From: Coriaria nepalensis
Lineage: Eukaryota > Streptophyta > Magnoliopsida > Cucurbitales > Coriariaceae
Reading direction: 5' to 3'
Length of the DNA: 64,000 nucleotides
Assembly (NCBI GenBank): GCA_027186245.1
Contig: CP114485.1
Span: 5,518,001-5,582,000 of the forward strand
A model generated the notes under the pieces. It was not told where the DNA came from. It saw only the letters and a list, made by a program, of their open reading frames with translations, and did no database searches. Positions 24,961-36,021 of this stretch are shown one piece after another (position 1 is the first letter of the stretch; every line of letters begins with the position of its first letter). The position numbers and the translations under genes are program-made.

Positions 24961-26579
24961 TGCAACATATAAATTATTAGGCATGAATAAAATATCCGAA
25001 TTTGATCTAATATGATCGTATTTGATAGATTTGGATCAGATATCTAATTCAAAAAAACTTAAAATTCATGGAGATATAAGACGTAAAGAAGACACAAGAC
25101 TTAAGAGGCAAAAATTATAAACTTAATAAGAACCATCATCATTCTTTTCCACTCCTTCCACCCCTCCTCTCATGCATAGCCTTCCCTCCGACTTTTCCGG
25201 GCAACCCTCTCCACCACAAAAGAAATTTCCTTCCGTTTATGACTTCCTCGTCAAATTCCAATATTATTTTTGAATATATTATTACTATAAATTTGTGATT
25301 GCGATTAATATGCACTCTGTATATAAATTTTAAATGGTAATTCGACATAATATAATTATTATGTTGCCCGAACTTTTTTATAAATCGTAACTTAATTCGT
25401 TACAAACGATTAAAGTATATCATCATTATATAACTTTGGCAATTACTAAAAAGGAAAAAATATAACAAATAATATATATAGTAAACATAAATAATAATAT
25501 ATTTCTATAATTGAGGTTCAAAATTAAATTTATGTCAAAAATTTAATCCTTAGAGAAAAAAAAAATCCAAAAAATACATTCAAGACAGTCTCTACAAACT
25601 TCACGTACAACACCCTCTAAAAAAGTTCCTTCTACGCAGCTTCAAGAACCAGTGCAACATACTAGCTTTAGTTCATTAATAATGATACTTTAACTTAAAA
25701 ATAACTATTAATTTTTTTTTTTTCATTACAAGTTATTTACAAGTATTTCAAGCAAATTATCAATACAAATTACTTGATGCTCCTGTTGCTTGTTCTACAG
25801 GGATTCCTTCATCAATTACAATTTCTCATCTCGTGATACTAGCTAGAACCATCATGATAATTCATAATGAAGTAAATTTGCACTTAATTTAATCACTTTA
25901 AAAATGAAAATTTTGTGAATTTTAAAATTTATCACGATAGGAGTGTGAAGGAAACAATTGCTTTATTAATGAATATGTCGATCAAAGTCTTGAAAATTTC
26001 TTTTATATTAGTTTAGATGGTATATCTTATGCTTACTATATTATTTGCTTATTATTATTATTTATTTATTCAAATCTGGATAATAACTGACTGTAAATGT
26101 CACTATTAAAAGATGATTTTGAAGAGGTACGAAAGATGTTCACGAAGCTTTATAAATTTTACTTGGGACGTTAAATACTCTCCCGTCAATTTTTTTTTTA
26201 ATTTTTAATTTCGGTTTAATTTTTATTGGACCGATGTCAACATAGTAGTCTAATGAAAATTGGATTGATATCGCTTTTTTTTGTTTTTTAATATTGATCT
26301 CAAAAATTTGTTTGTTTGTTTTTGTAGGAAGACTTGTTAAAATCTTATTCTACTGGTATCAGTTGAAAATACTTTATAATATTTTATTTGTAAGAATATT
26401 TAATATCTTTATTTTTATTTTATTTTTATTTTATATGAATATTTGAGGTATTTATCTAAGAAAAAAAAACTAAGAAAACGAATCGATATACATTGGTCTG
26501 GAACGAAATCTTGAGTTGAGATTATTAATATAAATTTGACTTTTAATATTAATTGTAAATTTTGATGGGGCCTTTGACT
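24961..26579. other. AT-rich spacer, no gene seen
   Basis: Only short chance frames occur. A fragment near 24985-25050 resembles the interior of the hAT-like element at 5452. The rest is AT-rich DNA without recognisable coding sequence. Confidence 0.45.
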
Positions 26580-26775
26580 CTACAGATCGATAGGGTCGAT
26601 GAGGCTTTCGACCCGTATAGTAAACTATCAGTTATGCTAATATATAGGTCGATGGGGTCGCAGGCCCATCGTTTGTGGATAGGGTCGATGGGGTCGTAGA
26701 GTAATTTTGTTATACGGCTCGATGGGGCCTTCGACCCATATACAGGCAGTTATGAGTATATGGGTCGATGGGACA
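26580..26775. repeat. Cluster of GGTCGATGGGG motifs
   Basis: Within about 190 bases the motif GGTCGATGGGG or a one-base variant recurs at least five times, alternating with its inverted partner TTCGACCC. The cluster stands out because the flanks are AT-rich. It precedes the 83-bp tandem array and shares the GTCGA...CGACC theme with the block at 28000-28770, so the three may be one complex repeat. Confidence 0.65.
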
Positions 26776-26859
26776 AGGTGACAATGAAAGCGATGACTAT
26801 TATGAAATTCTATTTATGTTGTGGATTGATTTTGGTTAATTTTCTTTGTGTTAATTTAT

Positions 26860-28000
26860 GTTGAACATTTTTATCATATCCTAATATTTTAACATTCGAC
26901 TTAGAACTATAAATGTTAAATATTTTATCATTCTACCTAAAAGTTGAACTCTTCTATTATAACATAATATTTTAAACTTTAGATTTAAAACCATAAAGGT
27001 TAACATTTTCTATCATAATCTAATGATTAAACATTAGACTTATAATCATTAAAGTTTCACCTTTCATCACTGGCCTATAAGTTGAACATTTCTATCATAT
27101 CATAATGTTTTAACATTCGATTTAGAATCATAAAGGTTAAATGTTTCTTCATTCTACTTCAAAATCGAACTTTCTATTATAACATAATGTTTAAACTTTA
27201 GATTTAAAACCATAAAAATTTCACCTTTCATCATTGGGCCTAAAAGTTGAACATTTCTATCATATCATAATGTTTTAATATTGGACTTAGAATTAAGGTT
27301 AAATGTTTCATCATTCTATCTAAAAGTTGAACATTTATATTGTAACATAATGTTTAAACTTTATATTTAAAACCATAAAGGTTGACCTTTTTCATCATTC
27401 GACATAAAGATTGAACTTTTCTATCATGACCTAATGTTTAAACATTAGACTTCAAACCCTAAACGTTGAACCTTTCATCATTTGACCCAAAGGTCGAACA
27501 TTTCTATCATAATCTAATGATTAAATATTAGACTTATAATCATAAAGGTTTCACATTTCATCATTTAACCTAAAGGTCGAACATTTCTATTATGATCTAC
27601 TATTTAAACATTAGACTTTGAACCCTAAATGTTGAACCTTTCATCATTCAACCTAAATATCGAACATTTCTATCATAACCCAATGATTAAACATTAGATT
27701 TAGAGCTATACATATTTCACCTTTCATAATTTGACCTAAAAGTCAAATATTTCTATCATATCCTAATGTTGTAACATTCAACTTAGAATGGTTCCATTAT
27801 AACTAAATGCTTAAACATTAGACTTGAGACTATAAAGATTGAACTTTTCATCATTAGACTTAAAAGTTAAACCATTCTTTCATAACTTAATATTAAACAT
27901 TAGACTTAGAAACATAAATATTGAACCTTTCATCAATAGACATAAAGGTTAGACCTTTAATCATAACCTAATATTTACATGTTAGACTTAGACTCATACC
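26860..28000. repeat. 83-bp tandem repeat array
   Basis: A diverged monomer containing GAACATTTCTATCAT...TAATGTTTAAACATTAGACTT recurs about every 83 bases. Copy starts fall near 27084, 27166, 27249, 27495, 27578, 27661 and 27744. About 13 copies fit in the block. Within a monomer the two halves resemble each other (GAACATTTCTATCAT versus GAACCTTTCATCATT), so the 83-mer probably arose from a duplicated unit of about 40 bases. The array is not coding. Confidence 0.85.
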
Positions 28001-28770
28001 GACACATCTCACATGTCGGTTTGAGATGCACAAACTGCGAAGGGGTTTGATAGTATGGTGATTATTGATATCTTTGATGCTCACAAAGGGGTTAGGGATA
28101 GGTAATATGAAATTACCGACATATTAGATGTCGGTCTATGCATCTTAGAATAATATCTCACATGTAACTCTAAGGGTCGAAGGGTCCCGACCTATGAATG
28201 GCCCTTCGACCCTTTTTCTATTCGACCTATCATCTCACATGTAACTCTAAGTTACTCTACGAGTCGAAGGCTAACGACCCGTGAAGAGCCCTTTGACCTT
28301 TAGAGTTACTCTATGGGTCGAAGAGCCTCAACCTATGAAGTGCCCTTCAACCTTTAGAGTAACTTAGAGTTACATGTGAGATGATGGGTCGAATGGTCGA
28401 AGTCACAAACCAACATCTCATATGTTGGTATGAGTCTAAGATGCACAGACCAACATCTCACATGTTAGTCTAAGTCAAAGAGTCGAAGGGCTTCAATTTG
28501 TGAAGGGTCTTTCGACCATTAGAGTAACTTAAAATTACATGTGAGAGATGACGGGTCGAAGGGTCGAAGTCTCAGACCGACATCTCACATGTTTGTATGA
28601 GTCTAAGATGCACAAACTAATATCTCACTTGTTGGTCTAAATCAAAAGGTCGAAAAGTCGAGGGGTTGAAGGCTTTTCACAGGTTGGGGCTCTTCGACCC
28701 TTAGAGTAACATGTGAGATGTCGGTTTGAGATGCACAGATCGACATTTCACATGTCAGTGATTTAATATT
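28000..28770. repeat. Complex inverted-repeat block (CATCTCACATGT / GGGTCGAAGGG)
   Basis: Two motifs alternate in both orientations: the near-palindrome ACATCTCACATGTCGGT and GGGTCGAAGGGTCG. A 39-base stem is formed by 28221-28259 and 28355-28393 with one mismatch and a loop of 95 bases. A larger unit repeats at about 177 bases (compare 28402 and 28579). The block is non-coding and has strong hairpin potential. Confidence 0.8.
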
Positions 28771-29114
28771 TCCTATCAGATCGAGGTTTTCAAAATACAC
28801 TGAGTTTGTTTTCGAGAGAGAATGAGTTTATGCTTTTCAACGAGTTTGTGAGTTGGAATGAGTTTGTTGATAGAGGATAAAATGAAGTTTCGGAGATATT
28901 TTAATGGAGAGGGGGTTATGAAAGAAAGAAAAAAAAATGAAGAAGTTTAATAGGTAATTTCATTTTTGTATTTATTTTTTTTAATTTCGAAAGATAAAAA
29001 GTAAAAGAAAATATGGATAAAGGTATTTAACAAAAAAAAATATTAAGGGAAGGATAATTTTTTAAATAATCTGAATTTTAATAAATATTTATAATAGATA
29101 TGATTTTTGTCCTT

Positions 29115-29885
29115 TAAATTTCAATTAAATTCTTTAAATTTATTTTTATCCTATATTAGTCCTTGGATATAAAAAGAAAAATAAAAAATAACTAAGAGAA
29201 TTTTAAAATCTTCCCAATAAATTTAATAATACTTTTTTTAACCCCTCCTCTCCTAAACCCCCACCTCTTCCAATTATACAACTCCCCACCTTCCACCGCC
29301 ACAATTAGTCCCATCGTCACCGCCCTCCGATTGTGGATTTAGATCCAAATTTTGAAGCCGACTTGGCTTGCTCTTCTTGGAACTTTGTCGTAGCCGACTT
29401 GACTCGCTCCGATTACTCCATTGAATCTCTTCAAGCTTTCTCTGTCCTCCTTCATGTGAGCTATGTCAAAGATCTCTTTCACACCCACCCATTCTTCCTT
29501 TTCTTCCACTATCAAATCTTGTTCGCTCTGTTTGATCTTGTTTCGGGTTAACAAACCCACCTCTCTTCTTTGTCTTTCAATCCAATGTTTTGAATCCCAC
29601 GACGGTGAAAATTGAATGACGCACGTCTACTATTCGAAGAAAGTCCCGTGAGAAATATGGTTCGTTTGAAATTTGGATTTCAACCCAAAATCGGAGAACG
29701 GTAACGACAGGATAGATGCAGAGGTGGAAGGTGGTGAGATTGTGTAATTGGAAGATGGGCTAAAAATAGTTTTATAAAATATTTAATGAAGATTTTAAAT
29801 TTCTTTTAATTTATATATATTTTAATTTTTACCCAAAAATTACAATAAGATCAAAATGAAATTTTAAGAATTTAATCGACTCATA
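29115..29885. mobile_element. Inverted-repeat element with long terminal arms
   Basis: The left arm (about 29115-29365) and the right arm (about 29640-29885) are inverted copies at roughly 250 bases each. The best-matched parts are CTTCCAATTATACAACTCCC against CTTCCAATTACACAATCTCA, then CACCTTCCACC, then CTCCGATT...GGAT. The centre holds a 72-codon open frame (29333-29551) without a recognisable motif. I infer a Mutator-like or foldback element; any captured gene piece remains unidentified. Confidence 0.6.
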
Positions 29886-30396
29886 TTTTATTAAATTATA
29901 AGGAGGAAGGAAAAAATTTTAAAAAATAAATAAATAATAATAATAATAATAGTAATAAGCGCTCCGGTTAAATAGGTAAATTGAGGGGAGGTGTTGCCGC
30001 GAAAATAGGGGAATCTACTGTATACGATAAATAAATATAAGAGAGCAAACATTTCACTATTCAGAGCATACACTTTTCCAACTTTACAGAAAACCTTCCT
30101 TAGCAAGTTAGAAGAAAGTAACCGTGTTTTCATTCGTAGAGTACATCAAAACCTTAATCATTTACGACCGTTCATCATCTTAAAAATGACATTGGATTAA
30201 GATCTGAAACGGGCGATACCTCTTTCGGTCAAAGAAAGCAACGAGTAAGAATAAGGTTATACTATTAAGCAACTAATTGCGTTGCATCCGATAAAAAAGG
30301 AAACTCTATATTCGTACTGAGGTAGAGGGGAAATCTGCATACGGCGTCACTCTGTTTCCCACTCTCTGTACGTGGAACCTTAAAACGTCGGTATCG
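29886..30396. other. Spacer and leader of RBR copy 2
   Basis: A TAA/TAATAA run lies at about 29925-29955. The last 200 bases should include the promoter and leader of the second RBR gene. No clear TATA box is visible, and no other gene is seen. Confidence 0.4.
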
Positions 30397-32787
30397 ATGG
30401 ACGACGACGACTACAACTACTACGACGACGTTTATGACTGCGATGACGGCGGCGCCGACGATTGTTACTATGACGACGACTGCGCCAACGACGATTACGG
30501 TTGCGACTATGGTAACGACGATTACGAAGTTCAAGTTCCCGTCATGGGTGATGCTTTCTTAAACGACGACTACCATAACGATGTCGAAAATGGCGAAGAT
30601 ATTTTAGTAGGTGAGGTATGTGAGGGCTTGGTAGACGACGAGGTGTTTGACGGAGACTTAGCTGGCGACGGGGTATTCGGCGAGAACTTGGCTGGAGATG
30701 AAGTGTTTGCCGAGGATATTTTCGGAGATGAAGTGTTTGCCGAGGATTTGGACGGTGATGAGGTATTTGGCAATGATTTGGCCGGCGATGAGGTATTTCC
30801 TCCCGACGGCGAGGAACTCGGCGAGGGCTTGTCAGATTACGAGTCCAATACAACAGCATCTAACTTCAATGACGACGTCAGTGATGAACTCCACGAAGAG
30901 TATGATCCTATGGCCTCTTATTTTGACGAAGACCACGAGTTTAGTCCAACGGCCTCTGATTTCTGCTTTAACGACGGCATATCGGACTCAATCGAAAACG
31001 ATGACCGTCAATATTTTGAAGATGATGATGATGACTTCTTAGAAGATCTTATTGTGGAAGACATAGGGAGGATGAACCTGGAGGAAGACTACGTAGTGGA
31101 GAACAACGAATGTTTCAGATTATATTTCAAGGGATTGGTTAGCGAGGAGGAGGTTGGGGAGAAGAAGGTGGTTATCGCGGCTATTGGAGCGGCTATTTGT
31201 GATTCGAGCGATAAATTACTTACAGAGGTGAAGAAGCCATTGGAGGGGATTGACGGTGGTGAGATGCTGACGGGTGAGGTTGTTGAGATTATGGCTTTAA
31301 TAGAAGGGCTTGAAGCTGCTCTTACTTTCCCTTCGAAGAGAGTCATCTTCTTCTGCCAGGACTATATGCTTTACCAATATGTAAGTTTTAAAACTTTTCT
31401 TAGTAACTCTACTTCAATGCCTGATTTTATGAATTATGCAATTGACTCATCGTTGAAAATCTTGCTCGCATTACTAGTCTAATAATATTAAGCAGCAAGA
31501 TGCTGTTTCCTTAGCAATTTCCGAGTTGAATGTGCTTTAATCGGTCACGAACTCATGATCTTCGTACTTCAATGGGGGAAATCCTACTCTGAAGTAGACA
31601 TGATCAGCTTTTTTTTCCTTTCTTGAACTGTTTGAGTTAAAGAAAATTCTAGGTGCTTTCTGTAATGTTAACTCTGTATACATCATTTAATGCAGTTTAC
31701 AGGCAGACTGCAACCTAGACAGCGCAAGATTGGGACCTTAATCGGCAAGGTTGCTGATCTTCGAAGAAAGTTCACTCTTTGCCACCCCTCTCTTGTGACA
31801 GGAAACGACATGAAGTTTGCATACAGATTAGCAAGAGACATTATACTTTCTCAGATCAGCTTACAGGCAGAAACCACTGACAAGGGCAAGAGCATAAAGG
31901 CAACCTGCCAAATCTGTTTTGAAGACACTGATATTCACCATATGTTCAAGATCTCTAATTGCCTGCATAAATACTGCAAGTCATGTGCAAAACAACACAT
32001 AGAGGTGAAGTTTCTCAGTGGAACAATCGCAAAGTGCCCTCATGAAGGATGTGAATCAGAAGTAGATATAAATTGTTGCGAGAAGTTCTTAGCACCCAAA
32101 TTACTTGAATCCATAAGCCAACGCATGAAAGAATTATCCATACCTGTTACGGAGAAAGTTTATTGCCCCAATCCGAAGTGCTCTATCTTGATGTCAAAAG
32201 GTGAGGTCTTAGAATATTCCAAAGTTGTAAATATCAAGGCGGAGGAATCTGGAATTAGGAAATGCAAGAAATGCCATGAAATTTTCTGCATCAAGTGCAA
32301 AGTTTCTTGGCATTTTGGCATGACTTGTGATGAGTACAATGCATCAAGTAAGTATAAGCAAACAGAAGATGCAAAGCTCAAGTCACTTGCAACAGAGAAT
32401 CTATGGCAGCAATGCACCAAGTGTAATCATTTGGTTGAGCTTAATCAAGGCTGCAATCATATTACTTGCAGGTAGCTCTATCGCTGTACTTGCCTTTTTT
32501 TTTAATAGTTATTGATCTTGATTTCTTTAGTTTCCTTACAAATAGAATAGCAGTTAAAAATGAATAAAAACGGTTGTACTATGTGGTAATAATTTGATGA
32601 AACTAGATTGAAGTTCTTGACATATTAAGATGCTGTAAACTATATGTGAGTTTATCCCCCGTCTTGTTTTTCTTTTCACAGATGTGGACATGAGTTTTGC
32701 TATCCATGTGGAGCTGAGTGGAAAGAAAAGAAAGCCACTTGCTCGTGTGATTTATGGGATGAGAACAACATTATATATGATTACTGA
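30397..32787 (+). CDS. RBR-type E3 ubiquitin ligase with acidic N-terminal repeats (copy 2)
   Basis: Exons are 30397-31380, 31696-32471 and 32682-32787, giving 621 residues. Both introns sit at the same places and phases as in copy 1, so the two genes descend from one duplication. Residues 1 to about 230 are extremely rich in Asp, Glu and Tyr and include six 10-residue repeats of the D-E-V-F type (81-140). An RNase H-like domain follows (FRLYFKGL near residue 242, then AICDSSDKL, MALIEGLEAAL). RING1 starts at Cys399 (CQICFEDT). The in-between-RING domain and RING2 come next, with the presumed catalytic Cys581 in GCNHITC. Unlike copy 1 there is no acidic tail; the protein ends shortly after the last zinc ligands. 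The acidic region is probably disordered and may bind basic partners; that is inference. Confidence 0.92.
30637..30816 (+). repeat. Six-copy 30-bp coding minisatellite
   Basis: Within exon 1 of RBR copy 2, six 30-base units encode ten-residue repeats beginning DEVF (DGVF in the second), in perfect register at residues 81, 91, 101, 111, 121 and 131. Copy 1 has no such array, so it expanded after the duplication. Confidence 0.9.
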
Positions 32788-33189
32788 TGGCGGATCGGCA
32801 TTATAAACTTGTAAAAGAATTTGAATCGATCCTACCCAGCTACCCCCACAACTAGATATTGTGAATGATTTCACTTATGATTGTTTCTTTTCTTCTTTTC
32901 TTTTTTTCTGAATATAGAACCGCAGTTTGCATGAAACTCTTTTGCACACTGGGGAACTATCCTGTTTATAGAAGAAGCATATTGATGGGTGTTTCCTTTT
33001 TGGACTGGATGGTACAGATTTTCTACTTATTCGTGAGCTTTTGTTAGAACCTTCTTTCTTATATATACCTATATTTTCGTTTAGAATATATCGTAAAGTG
33101 AAATAACACAGCGATTGTTCTTGAATTATAAAACAAGATGAGATCAATCAAACTAGAAAACTGAATAAAATCATCCTTTGAACAAGAGT
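32788..33189. other. RBR copy 2 3' region
   Basis: This is the probable 3' untranslated region, then AT-rich spacer. The small frames here lack recognisable motifs. Confidence 0.4.
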
Positions 33190-33866
33190 CTATGTTTCCT
33201 TTTAAGTGAACTTGATCGACATCAAGAGTTGGTAAGAATCCATAGCTTCACCTTCAATCACAAGATCCTCTAGCCCTTGATGCACTTTGTTTTAAACTTT
33301 GCACTTTGACAGAAAACACACAGAAAAACCCAAGTTAGAGAGAGTCCGATACAACATGATAATAATGGGAGAGTTTTTTGAAATTAGCTGGGCAGTTTTT
33401 AACTTACTGGTATTTGTTATTGTTTTGTCTTATATTAATTGCTTCTACAACACCATTGATTTCATCTCCTACATAGACTGGTAACTTGAAATTCAAGCTT
33501 TGAGAAACATATACAGCTCCTGGCTGCTAATTTTGATATAATATGATTGAATATAGATCATGCTCTTAGTATTCTTAGATAAGCATCTAGAAATGGTAAC
33601 AAAATTATGAGAGAAATCCATTTGAAACTTACAAAATGGGAAGAAATGATGTGGGGAAACAAGGAAGCAACAAGAAGGCCATGAACAAGCCTATCTTGAA
33701 ACCCGCAACTTCGAGCAAACTCGGAATCAGAATGGAGAGGATTGAGTCATGGCTCACTTGTGAAAATTCTTGTTTGCTTCAAGACAGCACCAACTTTAAG
33801 CACATTACAAGATGGTGAAGATAAGTTGAAACACACATAAGTTGAAAGTAAACTCCTGATTCGCAT
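33190..33866 (-). pseudogene. HTD2-like (MaoC-type 3-hydroxyacyl-thioester dehydratase) pseudogene
   Basis: The intact family acts in mitochondrial fatty acid synthesis, dehydrating 3-hydroxyacyl-ACP. On the minus strand, exon 1 (33633-33866) reads LKVGAVLKQTRIFTSEP, then a stop (33747-33749). It resumes in the same frame with NPLHSDSEFARSCGF, RLVHGLLVASLFPHIISSHF, which is the hotdog helix region. About ten residues before NPLH, including part of the active-site neighbourhood, are missing. Exon 2 (33408-33523) is intact: PGAVYVSQSLNFKLPVYVGD, then EINGVVEAINIRQNNNKY. Both joins keep GT and AG signals. Exon 3 (about 33190-33310) keeps KFKTKCIK, LVIEGEAM and LPTL, but in two or more frames. 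Retained introns show that it came from a DNA duplication rather than a retrocopy. Confidence 0.85.
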
Positions 33867-34249
33867 CGTTGAAGAAAATTATGTAAGAGGTTTCTGTTTT
33901 TTATTAAGTCCGCAAGTTAAATTTATCTCAGTTAGGCATTTCATCAAACATCTTGCGACGCCACAAAAAAGGGAAATTGAATCGAGAAAGGCGTTCAGTA
34001 AGACCAAGACAAAATATTGGGTTCGATTCACAATTAAAGATGTTGTATCTATCAATTCACGGTTCAGAAAAAGAGAAAAACATGTATCAATTTTACCTTC
34101 TTTTACCAGTAAATCTTGTATTTTGTTTTTCTTGCTTCAAAAATCTTCTAAGAGAGAGAGATGAAGGCATGCAACGTAGGAGCAAACTCAATTTACCCGG
34201 TTGCCCCAAGATCCTAATATTTTGGGCTAAACATAATTTTGCCCCAAAA
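33867..34249. other. Spacer
   Basis: The stretch is AT-rich. The frame at 33953-34294 has no recognised motif. I see nothing supportable here. Confidence 0.4.
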
Positions 34250-35595
34250 TCAAATTTAAAGTATAATTTAAAATACATTTTTTTGAAAATATAATTGACA
34301 CCCAAACTTAAATTTATGTTTAACTCTTTCCAAATTTGACCTCAAATTAATTACTTCAATCTATTTTAAACCTAAAAATTTAATTTTTTTTATTTTTAAT
34401 CCATTTTTTATTATTTTAAATCAATTTTTTTCTCTATATATATTTACCACCACATTCAGTTCACTAACCATTCAACCGTCGCCGCCAACCACCCCTAGCC
34501 TGCTGCCAACTATTGTCGTCCCTAAACCCTACCCTACCTACCACCACTGCCAATCCCGCCTATGCCGCCAACCACACCATCACCAACCACCACTGTCATT
34601 GTTGGCTGGCTCAACGATGGTGGTTGGTGGTGTTAGGGGTAGGCGGCTGTGGTTGGCAGCGGTGGCGGTGATTTAAAATAGCTTAAATTTGATTTTAAGC
34701 GGCAGCATGGATTGATGTTGCGGTGGTTGGCGAAGTGGCGGTGATAAATGGCGGTGGTAGAGTTATTTGTGAAGGTAGTGATAAATGAACGTAGAGAGAA
34801 AAATATTAATTTAAAATAATTAAATAACTTTAAAATATATAATTAAAATTTTGAGATTGAAAATAAAAAAAATAATTAATTTGCAGCTAATTTTTCAATA
34901 TTAAATATAAAATTTGATTTCGGTTGTTTTTTATACTTTGTCAAAGTATTTGTATGAAATATACTTTAATGACACGTAAAAAGTTTGTGTGAAAAGTTTA
35001 ATTTTAGGTGTAAATTATTTTATTAATATTTTTTAACAGATAATTATTTTAGTCATTTATAAAATAAGTAATTTTAAAATTGAAAAGTCTTAAATTAAAA
35101 ACATAAATTTTACCGGGAAATATAATTTAATGGTAAAATAAAAATAAAAATAGAATTTATATAAAAAAAAAATTTAAAAGTATAAATTGCATCTAATTAT
35201 ATTATTTTCTTTTAAAGTTGACTCTAAATTAAAAAAAAAATTCTATATTTTACTTTAATTTTTAAAAAAAAAATATTTTTTAACTCATTTTATTATTTTA
35301 AAATATAATTAAAAATATGAAAACATAAGTTGATGATTTAAAATTAAAATTTTTAAATGATTAAATTTAAAATTTAAAATTATTTTTTGATGGTAGGATA
35401 GTGGAGGTGATGGTAAAAGATATAAATATTAAAAAAAATTGTTAAAATAATAAAATAAATTAAAAGGTATAAAAATGAAAATTGGGTTAAAAATTGAAAG
35501 AACTTTAATTTGGGTTCACTTTTTAGAAAGATAAAATTGGGTGTAACTTTTATTTTGAAAATAGTTTTGGATATAAATCATATGTTTATTTATAT
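34250..35595. mobile_element. Nested inverted-repeat element
   Basis: Outer arms at about 34250-34450 and 35410-35595 match when one is inverted. Shared pieces include TTTATTATTTTAA with a following ACCA(C/T)CAC, and ACACCCAA(A/T)TT near the ends. A second right arm at about 34740-34930 also matches the left arm. The centre at 34485-34680 is itself an inverted repeat made of CCACCAC / GTGGTGG stretches. No coding sequence remains. This looks like a Mutator-like or foldback element with an internal copy; the ends are approximate. Confidence 0.5.
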
Positions 35596-36021
35596 TTTGA
35601 TACTGAAGTGTAAGTATAAGAACTAAATTGAGAATATAATGAAGTAAAGGATGAAAACAACAATTTAAACTTTTTGTTTTTGGTTTCTTCTGGGAGATGT
35701 TTAATTTTTGAGGTACGAAGAATTGGACACGGAATTCTGGTATTATCATTACATGCATGCATGGGAGTGAATATTGGTCAAGAATTTAGAGATGGAAGAG
35801 GGCAGAGCAAGATATAGACTCTGTTTCTGCCTGATCGGGTATTTCTCAATTTCTCAAATTCCAATTTTGTGTCCAGATTTCGACTCGCCAGCAAACCCAC
35901 AATCCCTGCATGGAAGACATCTGTCTTCTTCCATCCCCTCCTTCTCTTCTTCATAAACCCCATCTCCTTCCTCACCAACCTCCTTAATTCGCAGAACGAA
36001 GAAAAACAGAAAACGGCATCA
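35596..36021. other. Cupin upstream region
   Basis: An in-frame open stretch precedes the cupin start back to about 35869, but it has no ATG, so I treat it as leader. A TGCATGCATG motif (CATGCATG, RY element) lies at about 35755-35762. RY elements are known from seed-protein promoters. Confidence 0.5.

Noticed and set aside
25560..25900. Possible continuation of the FAR1-like relic
   Set aside because: Short readable pieces only; no conserved FRS C-terminal motif could be identified.
29333..29551. 72-codon frame as a real gene
   Set aside because: It lies within the inverted-repeat element and has no recognised motif; kept only as part of that element.
30265..30859. Minus-strand frames opposite the acidic RBR exon
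   Set aside because: Shadows caused by the GAC/GAT-rich coding repeats.
35869..36021. N-terminal extension of the cupin
   Set aside because: It starts with GTG, not ATG, and would place a charged stretch before the signal peptide.
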